Positions 43,101 to 51,298 of a stretch of DNA of 64,000 bases are shown here, piece after piece. The stretch is from positions 2,108,001 to 2,172,000 of the forward strand of contig NZ_OY726395.1 of NCBI RefSeq assembly GCF_963378085.1. Reading direction: 5' to 3'. This stretch comes from Mycolicibacterium sp. MU0050. GTDB lineage: Bacteria > Actinomycetota > Actinomycetes > Mycobacteriales > Mycobacteriaceae. The notes under the pieces were generated by a model that saw nothing but the letters and a program-made list of their open reading frames with translations, was not told the origin of the DNA and did not search any database. The translations under genes and the position numbers were made by a program. Positions within the stretch are counted from its first letter, which is position 1. Every line of letters starts with the position of its first letter.

Positions 43101-43895
43101 ATGTCCGAGAACGCGCTGGACGTCCTTTACGCGGCCCGGCCGGAACACTTCGTCGCGCTGCGGAACGAACTCGCGGCCGCCGCGAAGGAGCGTGGTGACC
43201 GGGACCTGGCCACGCTGATCCGCGCTGCTCGCAAACCCACCATCGCGGCCTGGGTGGTCAATGTGCTGGTCCACAACAATCCCGACGCCCGCCGTGCCCT
43301 CGCCGATCTCGGTGTTCGGCTGCGCGCGGCGCACGCCGCCATGGACGGGGCGGCCATCCGGCGGCTGTCGGTCGAGCAGCGCGGGCTCGTCGGCGAGTTC
43401 GCCCGGGCCGCCTTCGATACCGCGGAGCTGCCGCGACCGTCGGAGGGACTGCTCGACGACGTGACCGGCACGCTGCACGCCGCGATCGCCGACCCGGATC
43501 TCGTCACCCAGCTGGGGCGGCTGAGCAAGGCGCAGCGCTGGTCGGGTTTCGGTGAGTTCTTGGTGGGCGACGCAGCAGAAGACGCTGCGGAAACTGAAGG
43601 CGCTACCCCAGATCCGACACCGCCGGCCACGCCGGATCCCTGCCTGGAGGCCAAGATCGCGCTCGCCGACGCCAAACGCGTCCACGAAAAGGCCCAGCAG
43701 GCGGCGTCTCATCTCAGCTACGAGCGCATGGAAGCCGAGCACTACCTCGACGCATTGCGTAAGCAGCTGCCCATCGCCGAGGCGGAACTCGCCGCCATCA
43801 CCAGCCGCCACGGCGAGGCGAAGCAACGCCGTGACGAGGCCGCCCAACGGGTGAAGGACCTCAAGGCTCGGGTGCGGGAACTGTCGAGACAATGA
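43101..43895 (+). CDS. Conserved hypothetical protein with C-terminal coiled coil
   Basis: A 264-residue, Ala/Arg-rich, helical protein not assigned to a family I recognise. The N-terminal half (FVALRNELAAAAKERGDRDLATLIRAARKPTIAAWVVNVLV) is followed by a Pro-rich linker near 165-185 and a coiled coil (about 190-262, KRVHEKAQQAASHLSYERMEAE). No signal or membrane segment is seen. CAGAAT is followed by six bases and ATG at 43101, close to a leaderless layout. Codon use is normal for the window. Confidence 0.7.
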   Translation: MSENALDVLYAARPEHFVALRNELAAAAKERGDRDLATLIRAARKPTIAAWVVNVLVHNNPDARRALADLGVRLRAAHAAMDGAAIRRLSVEQRGLVGEFARAAFDTAELPRPSEGLLDDVTGTLHAAIADPDLVTQLGRLSKAQRWSGFGEFLVGDAAEDAAETEGATPDPTPPATPDPCLEAKIALADAKRVHEKAQQAASHLSYERMEAEHYLDALRKQLPIAEAELAAITSRHGEAKQRRDEAAQRVKDLKARVRELSRQ

Positions 43896-43952
43896 TCGCA
43901 CCGCCACCGCCAGGATTTCGGCTTGGCAACCTTCGATGACACAATCGGGGCC

Positions 43953-44633
43953 ATGCGTGCGGTGCTCTGGGACATGGACGGCACGCTCGTCGACTCCGAA
44001 AAGCTTTGGGATCAGGCCCTGCACGAGTTGTATCGGCGCCATGATCGGGAGTTGACCCCGCAGGTTCGCAACTCGACGGTGGGGGGCTCCAGCGATTCCG
44101 TCCTCACGATCGTCTACGCGGATCTCGGGTTGGACCCCGAGCCCGCGCATGTGGCCGCGACGGCGGACTGGATGCACGACTACGTCGGCGAGCTCTTCGA
44201 GGCGGGGCTGCCGTGGTGCGACGGGGCCCGCGAGATGCTCGACGGGTTGGCCGCCGCCGAGGTCCCGATGGCGCTGGTCACCAACACCCGCCGTGACCTC
44301 ACCGAGAAGGCGCTCAACAGCATTGGGCGACACTATTTTTCGGTGTCGGTGTGCGGCGACGAGGTGCCCACAGGCAAACCGGCGCCGGACCCGTATCTGC
44401 GCGCGGCGGACCTGCTGGGCCTCGACCCGGCCCACTGCCTGGCCATCGAGGACTCGGTGACCGGCACCGAGGCCGCCGAGGACGCCGGGTGCCCGGTGAT
44501 CGTCGTGCCCAACGAGGTGGAGGTGCCGGCCAGCCCCCGTCGGCGCCACGTCGCTTCGCTGCGTGGGCTCTCCGTCGCGGATCTGCGCGCGGTGCATGCC
44601 GATCTGGACCGGCACGCCCGTAAGGCCGGCTGA
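43953..44633 (+). CDS. HAD superfamily hydrolase, beta-phosphoglucomutase-like
   Basis: The 226-residue protein has HAD motif I DMDGTLVDSE near the N-terminus, a helical cap domain (about 18-85), motif II Thr in LVTNT, motif III Lys in TGKPAPDPY and motif IV IEDSVTGTEAAEDAG. The cap and motif I resemble sugar-phosphate phosphatases and mutases. ATG at 43953 is used. A sugar permease gene follows 80 bases on, so a role in sugar-phosphate turnover is possible but not shown. Confidence 0.88.
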   Translation: MRAVLWDMDGTLVDSEKLWDQALHELYRRHDRELTPQVRNSTVGGSSDSVLTIVYADLGLDPEPAHVAATADWMHDYVGELFEAGLPWCDGAREMLDGLAAAEVPMALVTNTRRDLTEKALNSIGRHYFSVSVCGDEVPTGKPAPDPYLRAADLLGLDPAHCLAIEDSVTGTEAAEDAGCPVIVVPNEVEVPASPRRRHVASLRGLSVADLRAVHADLDRHARKAG

Positions 44634-44713
44634 CCGACTGGCCTCGTTTTCCCGCCCGGAGTGCTTAAATGTGAGGTTCATCACGCATTTGGCGTCGGCG
44701 GAAAGGGCCTCGG

Positions 44714-46144
44714 ATGTCCCAGGGCGCGATCGGTGAGGAGCAGTTCTCCAGCGGGCAGAGCGCCCTTCGCATAGCGTCGGTGGCCGCGTTGGGTGGTCTG
44801 CTGTTCGGCTACGACAGCGCGGTCATCAACGGCGCCGTCGACGCCCTGCAGAAGCATTTCGACATCGGCAACGCCTCACTGGGTTTCGCGGTCGCCTCGG
44901 CGCTGCTCGGTGCCGCGGTCGGAGCCATGACCGCGGGGCGGCTGGCCGACCGGATCGGCCGCCTGGCGGTGATGAAGATCGCCGCGGTGCTGTTTCTGCT
45001 CAGCGCCATCGGCACCGGCCTGGCGACCGGCGTCTGGATGGTGGTGTTGTTCCGGATCGTCGGCGGCATCGGCGTCGGCGTGGCGTCGGTGATCGCGCCC
45101 GCCTACATCGCCGAGGTGTCGCCGCCCCACATCCGCGGTCGCCTCGGATCGCTGCAGCAACTGGCCATCGTCTCCGGCATCTTCTTGTCGCTGGCGGTCG
45201 ACTGGTTGCTCGCGCACCTGGCCGGGGGATCGGGCGAGGAACTGTGGCTGGGCATGGAGGCCTGGCGGTGGATGTTCCTGATGATGGCCGTGCCGGCGGT
45301 GATCTACGGCGCGCTGGCCTACACCATCCCGGAGTCGCCCCGCTATCTGGTTGCCACCCACCGGATTCCGGAGGCGCGGCGAGTACTCACCCGGTTGTTG
45401 GGCACCAAGAACCTGGAGATCACCATCAATCGGATCCAGGAAACGCTGGAGCGGGAGGACAAGCCCTCGTGGCGCGATCTGCGCAAGCCGACCGGCGGCC
45501 TGTACGGCATCGTGTGGGTGGGCCTCGGGTTGTCGATGTTCCAGCAGTTCGTGGGCATCAACGTGATCTTCTACTACTCGAACGTGCTGTGGCAGGCGGT
45601 CGGATTCGACGAGAGTTCGTCGTTCACCATCACGGTCATCACCTCGGTGGTCAACATCTTGACCACCCTGATCGCCATCGCCCTGATCGACAAGATCGGC
45701 CGCCGGCCGCTGCTGCTGATCGGCTCGTCGGGCATGGCGGTCACGCTGGCCACCATGGCGGTCATCTTCGCCAGCGCCCCGGTGGTCGACGGGCAACCCC
45801 GGCTCGAAGGCGCCGCCGGACCGATCGCGCTGGTCGCGGCGAACCTGTTCGTGGTGGCCTTCGGAATGTCATGGGGGCCGGTGGTCTGGGTGCTGCTCGG
45901 GGAGATGTTCCCGAACCGCATCCGGGCCGCGGCCCTGGGCCTGGCCGCCGCCGGGCAGTGGACGGCCAACTGGCTGATCACCGTGACGTTCCCGGAACTG
46001 CGTAACTTCCTGGGCGGGGCCTACGGCTTCTACGCCCTGTGCGCGGTGCTGTCCTTCGTGTTCGTCTGGCGTTTCGTCCGGGAGACCAAGGGTGTGTCGC
46101 TGGAGGACATGCATTCCGAACTGCTGCGCGAGGGCCGGACCTGA
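44714..46144 (+). CDS. glcP: Sugar porter family MFS permease, GlcP-like
   Basis: The 476-residue protein has 12 membrane segments and all sugar porter marks: GRLADRIGR between helices 2 and 3, the PESPRYL motif before the central loop, QQFVGINVIFYYSN in helix 7, DKIGRRPLL, and ETKGVSLEDM at the C-terminus. The glucose permease of M. smegmatis lies in the same neighbourhood near hisE and hisG, which supports the name; substrate was not tested from sequence. GGAAAGG lies before the ATG. Confidence 0.85.
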   Translation: MSQGAIGEEQFSSGQSALRIASVAALGGLLFGYDSAVINGAVDALQKHFDIGNASLGFAVASALLGAAVGAMTAGRLADRIGRLAVMKIAAVLFLLSAIGTGLATGVWMVVLFRIVGGIGVGVASVIAPAYIAEVSPPHIRGRLGSLQQLAIVSGIFLSLAVDWLLAHLAGGSGEELWLGMEAWRWMFLMMAVPAVIYGALAYTIPESPRYLVATHRIPEARRVLTRLLGTKNLEITINRIQETLEREDKPSWRDLRKPTGGLYGIVWVGLGLSMFQQFVGINVIFYYSNVLWQAVGFDESSSFTITVITSVVNILTTLIAIALIDKIGRRPLLLIGSSGMAVTLATMAVIFASAPVVDGQPRLEGAAGPIALVAANLFVVAFGMSWGPVVWVLLGEMFPNRIRAAALGLAAAGQWTANWLITVTFPELRNFLGGAYGFYALCAVLSFVFVWRFVRETKGVSLEDMHSELLREGRT

Positions 46145-46181
46145 CCGGCGTGCGATCACGTGACGGTCGCGCCACCACGGC

Positions 46182-46463
46182 ATGAAAGAATCAGTGCCCG
46201 TGAAGACGTTCGAGGAGCTGTTTGCCGAGCTGGGCGAACGTGCGCGCACCCGACCGACCGGTAGTTCCACCGTCGCCGCGCTGGACGCGGGGGTGCACAC
46301 CATCGGCAAGAAGATCCTCGAGGAGGCCGGCGAGGTCTGGTTGGCCGCCGAGCACGAGTCCGACGACGCGTTGGCCGAGGAGATCAGCCAGCTGTTCTAT
46401 TGGGCGCAGGTGTTGATGCTGGCGCGCGGCCTGACCCTCGACGACGTGTACCGGAAGCTGTGA
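46182..46463 (+). CDS. hisE: Phosphoribosyl-ATP pyrophosphatase HisE
   Basis: HisE carries out the second step of histidine synthesis, cleaving PR-ATP to PR-AMP. The 93-residue protein has the MazG-like helical fold with the Glu/Asp metal set in [29 protein letters not shown], read as [10 protein letters not shown] and EEISQLFYW. Length and start equal those of M. tuberculosis HisE. hisG follows after five bases. Confidence 0.95.
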   Translation: MKESVPVKTFEELFAELGERARTRPTGSSTVAALDAGVHTIGKKILEEAGEVWLAAEHESDDALAEEISQLFYWAQVLMLARGLTLDDVYRKL

Positions 46464-46468
46464 CTGCC

Positions 46469-47314
46469 ATGCTGCGAGTAGCCGTACCCAACAAGGGGGC
46501 CCTGAGCGAATCGGCCGCCGAGATCCTGGCGGAGGCGGGCTACCGCCGTCGCACCGACCCCAAGGATCTGACGGTCATCGACCCCGCCAACAACGTCGAG
46601 TTCTTCTTCCTGCGTCCCAAGGACATCGCCATCTACGTGGCCTCCGGTCAGCTCGATCTGGGCATCACCGGTCGCGACCTGGCCGCCGAGTCCGGGGCGC
46701 CCACCGTGGAGCGCCTGGCGCTGGGCTTCGGGTATTCGACGTTCCGCTACGCCGCTCCGGCGGGGCAGGACTGGTCGGTGGCCGACCTGGCGGGCAAGCG
46801 GATCGCCACGGCGTACCCGAATCTGGTGCGGCAGAACCTCGCCGACAACGGGATCGAGGCGACCGTCATCCGCCTCGACGGCGCGGTCGAGATCTCGATC
46901 CAGCTGGGCGTCGCCGACGCCATCGCCGACGTCGTCGGGTCCGGCCGCACGCTGCGGCAGCACGATCTGGTGGCCTTCGGCGATCCGCTGTGCGATTCGG
47001 AGGCGGTGCTGATCGAGGCGGCCGACCGGCCCGCCGACCGCGCGCGCGATCAGCTCACCAAGCGGGTGCAGGGCGTGGTGTTGGGCCAGCAGTACCTGAT
47101 GCTCGACTACGACTGCCCGCGTGCCGTGTTGGACCGGGCCGCCGCGGTCACCCCCGGTCTCGAGTCGCCGACCATCGCCCCGCTGGCGGACCCGGATTGG
47201 GTGGCGGTGCGCGCCCTGGTCCCGCGCAAGTCCGTCAACACGATCATGGACGAGCTCGCCGCCATCGGCGCCAAGGCGATCTTGGCGTCCGACATCAGGT
47301 TCTGCCGCATCTGA
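46469..47314 (+). CDS. hisG: ATP phosphoribosyltransferase HisG (long form)
   Basis: HisG joins ATP and PRPP in the first, feedback-controlled step of histidine synthesis. The 281-residue long-form enzyme has the two periplasmic-binding-like domains ([25 protein letters not shown], and the PRPP-binding [21 protein letters not shown] split around residue 140) and a C-terminal ACT-like regulatory domain (about 210-281) for histidine. It is paired with hisE as in other mycobacteria, away from the main his operon. Confidence 0.95.
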   Translation: MLRVAVPNKGALSESAAEILAEAGYRRRTDPKDLTVIDPANNVEFFFLRPKDIAIYVASGQLDLGITGRDLAAESGAPTVERLALGFGYSTFRYAAPAGQDWSVADLAGKRIATAYPNLVRQNLADNGIEATVIRLDGAVEISIQLGVADAIADVVGSGRTLRQHDLVAFGDPLCDSEAVLIEAADRPADRARDQLTKRVQGVVLGQQYLMLDYDCPRAVLDRAAAVTPGLESPTIAPLADPDWVAVRALVPRKSVNTIMDELAAIGAKAILASDIRFCRI

Positions 47315-47320
47315 ACGTGT

Positions 47321-47326
47321 TAGCGT
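47321..47326 (+). promoter_or_regulatory. Minus-10 box of the DUF4126 gene
   Basis: TAGCGT is followed by six bases and GTG at 47333, a leaderless layout. Confidence 0.5.
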
Positions 47327-47332
47327 CCGTCT

Positions 47333-47815
47333 GTGACGACGCACGTTCTGGTTCTGCTCCTGGCTGTGCTGATCGGCGCGGTCGCCGGGCTCCGCGCTTT
47401 CACCGCGCCCGCGGTGTTGGCCTGGGCGGCGGTCCTGCAGTGGATCAACCTCGACGGCACCTGGGCGTCGTGGATGGGGAACTGGTTCGTGGTCGCGCTG
47501 CTGACCGTCCTGGCCGTCGCCGAGCTGATTTCCGATCAGCTGCCCAAGACCCCCAACCGCACCGCGGCGGCGCCGTTCGCGGCGCGTCTGGTCACCGGCG
47601 CGCTGGCGGGCGCGGTGTTGGGCACGGCGTGGGGGTACACCTTCGGCGGATTGGGCGCCGGGATGATCGGCGCGGTGCTGGGCACCCTCGGCGGCTTTCA
47701 GTTGCGCCGCAAGCTGTCTGACCGGGTGGGCATCGATCTGCCGGTCGCGCTGACCGAGGATGCGGTCGCGGTGCTCGGTGGGGTCGCCATAGCGGCGCTC
47801 ACGGCGGCGCTGTGA
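47333..47815 (+). CDS. DUF4126 family membrane protein (Rv2120c type)
   Basis: The 160-residue protein has about four hydrophobic helices, with a GLRAFTAPA motif in the first loop and DQLPKTPNRT before a Gly/Ala-rich helix pair. Position after hisG matches Rv2120c. The start follows TAGCGT with no leader. Its stop overlaps the next gene by GTGA. Function is unknown. Confidence 0.85.
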   Translation: MTTHVLVLLLAVLIGAVAGLRAFTAPAVLAWAAVLQWINLDGTWASWMGNWFVVALLTVLAVAELISDQLPKTPNRTAAAPFAARLVTGALAGAVLGTAWGYTFGGLGAGMIGAVLGTLGGFQLRRKLSDRVGIDLPVALTEDAVAVLGGVAIAALTAAL

Positions 47816-49191
47816 CCGCGCGCTTCGACGCGATCGTCGTCGGAGCGGGACAGGCCGGGCCGCCGTTGGCCGGGCGGTTGACCGAGGCCGGGATGACGGT
47901 CGCGGTGGTCGAGCGGAAACTGGTCGGCGGGACCTGCGTGAACTACGGCTGCATTCCGACCAAGACCCTCGTCGCCAGCGCGCACGCGGCGCAATTGGCC
48001 CGGCGCGGCGCCGAATACGGCGTGACCACCGGGGATGTCGCCGTCGACATGGCCCGGGTGAAGGCGCGCAAGGACAAGATCATGCTCGAGGACCGGCACG
48101 GCCTGGAAACCTGGCTGGCCGGGATGCCCGGGTGCACCCTGCTGCGCGGTCACGCCAGGTTCACCGGGCCCAAGACCCTGCGGATCGACGGGGCCGACCC
48201 GGAGGTCATCGAGGCCGACCGGATCTTTCTCAACACCGGCGGCCGCGCGGTCGTGCCGCAGATCCCAGGGCTGGCCGACGTCGACTACCTGACCAATGTC
48301 GGGATCCTCGAACTCGACACCGTTCCCGCACATCTGGTGATCGTCGGCGGCAGCTACATCGCCCTGGAGTTCGCGCAGATGTATCGCCGCTTCGGTGCCG
48401 AGGTCACCGTGGTGGAGCGCGGCGGGCGCCTGACATCGCGCGAGGACGAGGATGTTTCCGCGACCATCACCGACATCCTCGAAGCCGAGGGCATCCGGGT
48501 GGTCCTCGACGCCACCGACATGCGGATCGGCAAGCACCCCAAGGGTTTCGAGTTGACCGCCGCGGCCGGCGCCGACCCGATCGTCGGCAGCCACCTGCTG
48601 GTGGCCACCGGCCGTCGGCCCAACACCGACGACCTCGGACTCGAGCACGCCGGCGTCGAGGTCGACGAGCGAGGATACGTCCGGGTCGACGATCAGCTGC
48701 GGACTACCGCCGAGGGAATCTGGGCGATGGGGGACTGCAACGGCAAGGGCGCCTTCACCCATACCTCCTACAACGACTTCGAGATCGTGGCGGCGAACCT
48801 GCTCGACGACGATCCGCGCCGGGTGTCCGACCGGATCACCACCTATGCGCTCTACATCGACCCGCCGCTGGGGCGGGCCGGGATGAGCATCGCTGAGGTG
48901 CGCCGGTCGGGTCGGCCGGCCCTGGTCGCGACCCGTCCGATGACCCGGGTGGGCCGCGCGGTGGAAAAGGGTGAGACCCAAGGGTTCATGCGGGTGATCG
49001 TCGACGCCGAGAGCGAACAGATCCTGGGTGCCGCGGTGCTCGGCGTCGGCGGCGACGAGGTCATCCACTCGATCCTGGACATCATGACGGCCAAGCTGCC
49101 GTACACGGCGATCTCGCGCACCATGCACATCCACCCGACGGTCAGCGAGTTGGTGCCCACCCTGTTGCAGGACCTGGCGCCGCTGCCCTGA
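47812..49191 (+). CDS. FAD-dependent pyridine nucleotide-disulfide oxidoreductase, mercuric-reductase-like
   Basis: The 459-residue flavoprotein has an FAD loop GAGQAGPPLA, the redox pair C42/C47 in GGTCVNYGCIPTK, an NAD(P)H loop GGSYIALE, a second FAD motif in IWAMGDCNGKGAF, and a C-terminal H441-P-T-x-x-E446 dyad. It lacks the N-terminal metal-binding domain and the C-terminal Cys pair of MerA, so mercury reduction is unlikely; it may act on another disulfide or thiol-reactive substrate. It begins the stretch that departs from the M. tuberculosis gene order and leads into the metal genes. Confidence 0.88.
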   Translation: MTARFDAIVVGAGQAGPPLAGRLTEAGMTVAVVERKLVGGTCVNYGCIPTKTLVASAHAAQLARRGAEYGVTTGDVAVDMARVKARKDKIMLEDRHGLETWLAGMPGCTLLRGHARFTGPKTLRIDGADPEVIEADRIFLNTGGRAVVPQIPGLADVDYLTNVGILELDTVPAHLVIVGGSYIALEFAQMYRRFGAEVTVVERGGRLTSREDEDVSATITDILEAEGIRVVLDATDMRIGKHPKGFELTAAAGADPIVGSHLLVATGRRPNTDDLGLEHAGVEVDERGYVRVDDQLRTTAEGIWAMGDCNGKGAFTHTSYNDFEIVAANLLDDDPRRVSDRITTYALYIDPPLGRAGMSIAEVRRSGRPALVATRPMTRVGRAVEKGETQGFMRVIVDAESEQILGAAVLGVGGDEVIHSILDIMTAKLPYTAISRTMHIHPTVSELVPTLLQDLAPLP

Positions 49192-49192
49192 C

Positions 49193-49552
49193 TCAGGTGC
49201 AGCAGTCCGGGTCCAGCACGATGCACAGCGCCTGCAGCGCCTCGGGGCGTACCCGGTGAAAGACGTTCATCCCGCGGCGATCCGAGGTCACCAAGCCGGC
49301 CTTGCGCAACTGGCTCAGGTGGTGGCTGACGGTGGACTCGGTCAACTCCAGCTTCGCGGCAAGCTCACCGCTGTTCAGTTCCCCGGAGGCCGAGTTGAAC
49401 AGCAGCGAGACGATCTTGACCCGGGCCGGGTCGGCGATCGCCTTCAGGCGGGTGGCGATCTGCAGTGCGTCGTCGTCGCTGAGCGGGCCGGCGGCGACCG
49501 GGGCGCAGCACACCGGCTCGGTGGTGTCGATCACGGGCAACGCCTTGGGCAT
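49193..49552 (-). CDS. ArsR family metal(loid)-sensing repressor
   Basis: The 119-residue winged-helix repressor has the recognition helix TESTVSHHLSQLRKAGL and Cys pairs at both ends: C15-C16 in PVCCAP and C117-C118 in DPDCC, with C110 nearby. Such terminal cysteines serve as As(III), Sb(III) or Cd(II) sites in actinobacterial ArsR proteins. It is divergent from the arsI/cadI-like gene across an operator region and probably represses both genes until metal binds. Confidence 0.92.
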   Translation of the reverse strand: MPKALPVIDTTEPVCCAPVAAGPLSDDDALQIATRLKAIADPARVKIVSLLFNSASGELNSGELAAKLELTESTVSHHLSQLRKAGLVTSDRRGMNVFHRVRPEALQALCIVLDPDCCT

Positions 49553-49575
49553 GGAACAATCTTGCCAGGGATATT

Positions 49576-49629
49576 GACATATATCAAAGAGGAGAGGATT
49601 CTGGCGTTTGCCATAGTTCGATATATGTC
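49576..49629. promoter_or_regulatory. Paired ArsR operators
   Basis: GACATATATC (49576-49585) and GATATATGTC (49620-49629) are perfect inverted copies in a divergent gap. Each half is itself a near-palindrome (TTGACATATATCAA and CGATATATGTCG), the size and TATA-rich form of ArsR-family sites. They are the most AT-rich bases for kilobases around. Confidence 0.7.
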
Positions 49630-49651
49630 GGAATCCCCAGAAGGGGGCATC

Positions 49652-50116
49652 ATGTCCAGGATCCAACTCGCGCTCAACGTCGACGATCTCGACCAGGCCA
49701 TCACGTTCTACACCAAGCTGTTCGACACCGCGCCGGCCAAGGTCAAGCCGGGGTATGCGAACTTCGCCGTCGCCGACCCGCCGCTCAAGCTCGTGCTGCT
49801 GGAGAACCCCGGCCGGGGCGGCACCCTCAATCACCTCGGGGTGGAGGTCGGCGACACCGAGCAGGTGCACGCCGAGATCGCCCGGCTCTCCGGGGAGGGC
49901 TTGTTCACCGACGAGGAGATCGGCACCACCTGTTGCTTCGCCACTCAGGACAAGGTCTGGGTGACCGGGCCGGCGGGGGAGAAGTGGGAGGTCTACACCG
50001 TGTTGGCCGATTCCGAGACCTTCGGCAGCAGCCCGCAGCATCTCGATCCCGAGGCCGGGGCCACCTGCTGCGGCACGCAGAACGACGCGGCCACGCCGGC
50101 GACCTCCTGCTGCTGA
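49652..50116 (+). CDS. ArsI/CadI family metal(loid) resistance protein
   Basis: The 154-residue vicinal-oxygen-chelate protein matches CadI of M. tuberculosis and ArsI C-As lyases. Q5, H61 and E113 correspond to the iron ligands of ArsI, and C94-C95 in GTTCCFATQDKVW is the organoarsenical-binding pair. The tail has two more Cys pairs (TCC and SCC at the end). ArsI breaks methylarsenite with oxygen; whether this one is a lyase or a cadmium-induced protein is open. AGAAGGGGG is the ribosome site. Confidence 0.92.
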   Translation: MSRIQLALNVDDLDQAITFYTKLFDTAPAKVKPGYANFAVADPPLKLVLLENPGRGGTLNHLGVEVGDTEQVHAEIARLSGEGLFTDEEIGTTCCFATQDKVWVTGPAGEKWEVYTVLADSETFGSSPQHLDPEAGATCCGTQNDAATPATSCC

Positions 50117-50118
50117 GG

Positions 50119-51198
50119 GTGACCGAGGTGGGCGACACCGCGAAGGGATTCGAAGCCGCACAACCGGCCGTGGTCGGCAGGATGTCGACTCTGGACCGGT
50201 TCCTGTCGGTGTGGATCGGCGCCGCCATGCTCGGCGGTTTACTGCTCGGCCGGTGGCTGCCCGGTTTGGGCGCCGGTCTGGAAAGCGTTCAGGTAGACGG
50301 CATTTCGCTGCCGATCGCAGTCGGGTTGCTGGTCATGATGTATCCGGTGCTGGCCAAGGTGCGCTACGACCGCCTGGATACCGTCACCGCCGATCGCAGG
50401 TTGTTGCTCTCCTCGCTGGTGCTGAATTGGGTGTTGGGCCCCGCGCTGATGTTCGCTCTGGCTTGGCTGATGCTGCCGGATCTGCCGGAGTGCCGGACCG
50501 GGCTGATCATCGTCGGATTGGCTCGCTGTATCGCCATGGTGATCATCTGGAACGACCTGGCGTGCGGCGACCGCGAAGCCGCCGCCGTGCTGGTGGCGCT
50601 CAACTCGGTCTTCCAGGTCGTCATGTTCGCCGTCCTGGGTTGGTTCTACCTGTGGGTGCTGCCCGGCTGGCTCGGGCTGGAACAGGCCGCCATCGATGCC
50701 TCGCCGTGGCAGATCGCCAAGTCCGTGCTGATCTTCCTCGGCATTCCGCTGGCCGCAGGGTACTTGTCTCGGCGGCTCGGTGAGCGGGCGAAGGGTCGGG
50801 ACTGGTACGAGTCCACGTTCTTGCCGCGGATCGGCCCGTGGGCACTCTACGGCCTGCTGTTCACCGTGGTCATTCTGTTTGCGCTGCAAGGGGAACAGAT
50901 CACCAGTCGCCCCGTCGACGTCGCCCGTATCGCGGTGCCGCTGCTTGCGTACTTCGCCATCATGTGGGGCGGCGGCTACCTGTTGGGCGCGGTGCTGGGG
51001 TTGGGGTATGAACGGACCACCACCCTGGCGTTCACCGCCGCGGGCAACAACTTCGAACTGGCCATCGCGGTGGCCATCGCCACCTACGGCGCAACCTCCG
51101 GGCAGGCGCTGGCCACCGTCGTCGGGCCGCTCATCGAAGTGCCGGTGCTGGTCGCCCTGATCTACGTCTCGCTGGCGTTGCGAAAGCGCTTCGGCTAG
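50119..51198 (+). CDS. ACR3 family arsenite efflux permease
   Basis: The 359-residue protein has ten membrane segments and the ACR3 marks: MMYPVLAKVRYD, C137 in GLARCIAMVIIWNDLACGD, and TAAGNNFELAIAVA in the C-terminal half. It exports arsenite or antimonite using the proton gradient. GTG at 50119 follows the ArsI/CadI stop by two bases; ATG at 50182 is an alternative. The TAG stop lies inside GCTAGC, the target of the insertion sequence that follows at once. Confidence 0.93.
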   Translation: MTEVGDTAKGFEAAQPAVVGRMSTLDRFLSVWIGAAMLGGLLLGRWLPGLGAGLESVQVDGISLPIAVGLLVMMYPVLAKVRYDRLDTVTADRRLLLSSLVLNWVLGPALMFALAWLMLPDLPECRTGLIIVGLARCIAMVIIWNDLACGDREAAAVLVALNSVFQVVMFAVLGWFYLWVLPGWLGLEQAAIDASPWQIAKSVLIFLGIPLAAGYLSRRLGERAKGRDWYESTFLPRIGPWALYGLLFTVVILFALQGEQITSRPVDVARIAVPLLAYFAIMWGGGYLLGAVLGLGYERTTTLAFTAAGNNFELAIAVAIATYGATSGQALATVVGPLIEVPVLVALIYVSLALRKRFG

Positions 51199-51199
51199 C
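51194..51199. repeat. Left target-site duplication of the IS481-family element
   Basis: GCTAGC directly before the left end matches the copy at 52294-52299. It fits NCTAGN, the target used by IS481 of Bordetella, with a six-base duplication. It contains the acr3-type stop codon. Confidence 0.85.
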
Positions 51200-51245
51200 T
51201 GTCGTGACCTGAGAGGTTGTTGACGGCGCGCCTGCTTGAAATGGG

Positions 51246-51298
51246 GAGGACCTCCTGACGGAGTGGATGTGTCTGGCATTCACCCGTAGGAGGTCCTC
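51246..51298 (+). promoter_or_regulatory. Stem-loop hiding the transposase ribosome site
   Basis: GAGGACCTCCT (51246-51256) is fully complementary to AGGAGGTCCTC (51288-51298), an 11-pair stem with a 31-base loop. The right arm holds the AGGAGG ribosome site and ends at the GTG start. RNA entering from the permease gene would carry both arms and be poorly translated; RNA starting inside the loop would lack the left arm. Confidence 0.65.

Noticed and set aside
47812..49191. Mercuric reductase MerA
   Set aside because: The N-terminal metal-binding domain and the C-terminal Cys pair are missing; the chain ends with a lipoamide-dehydrogenase-type His-Glu dyad.
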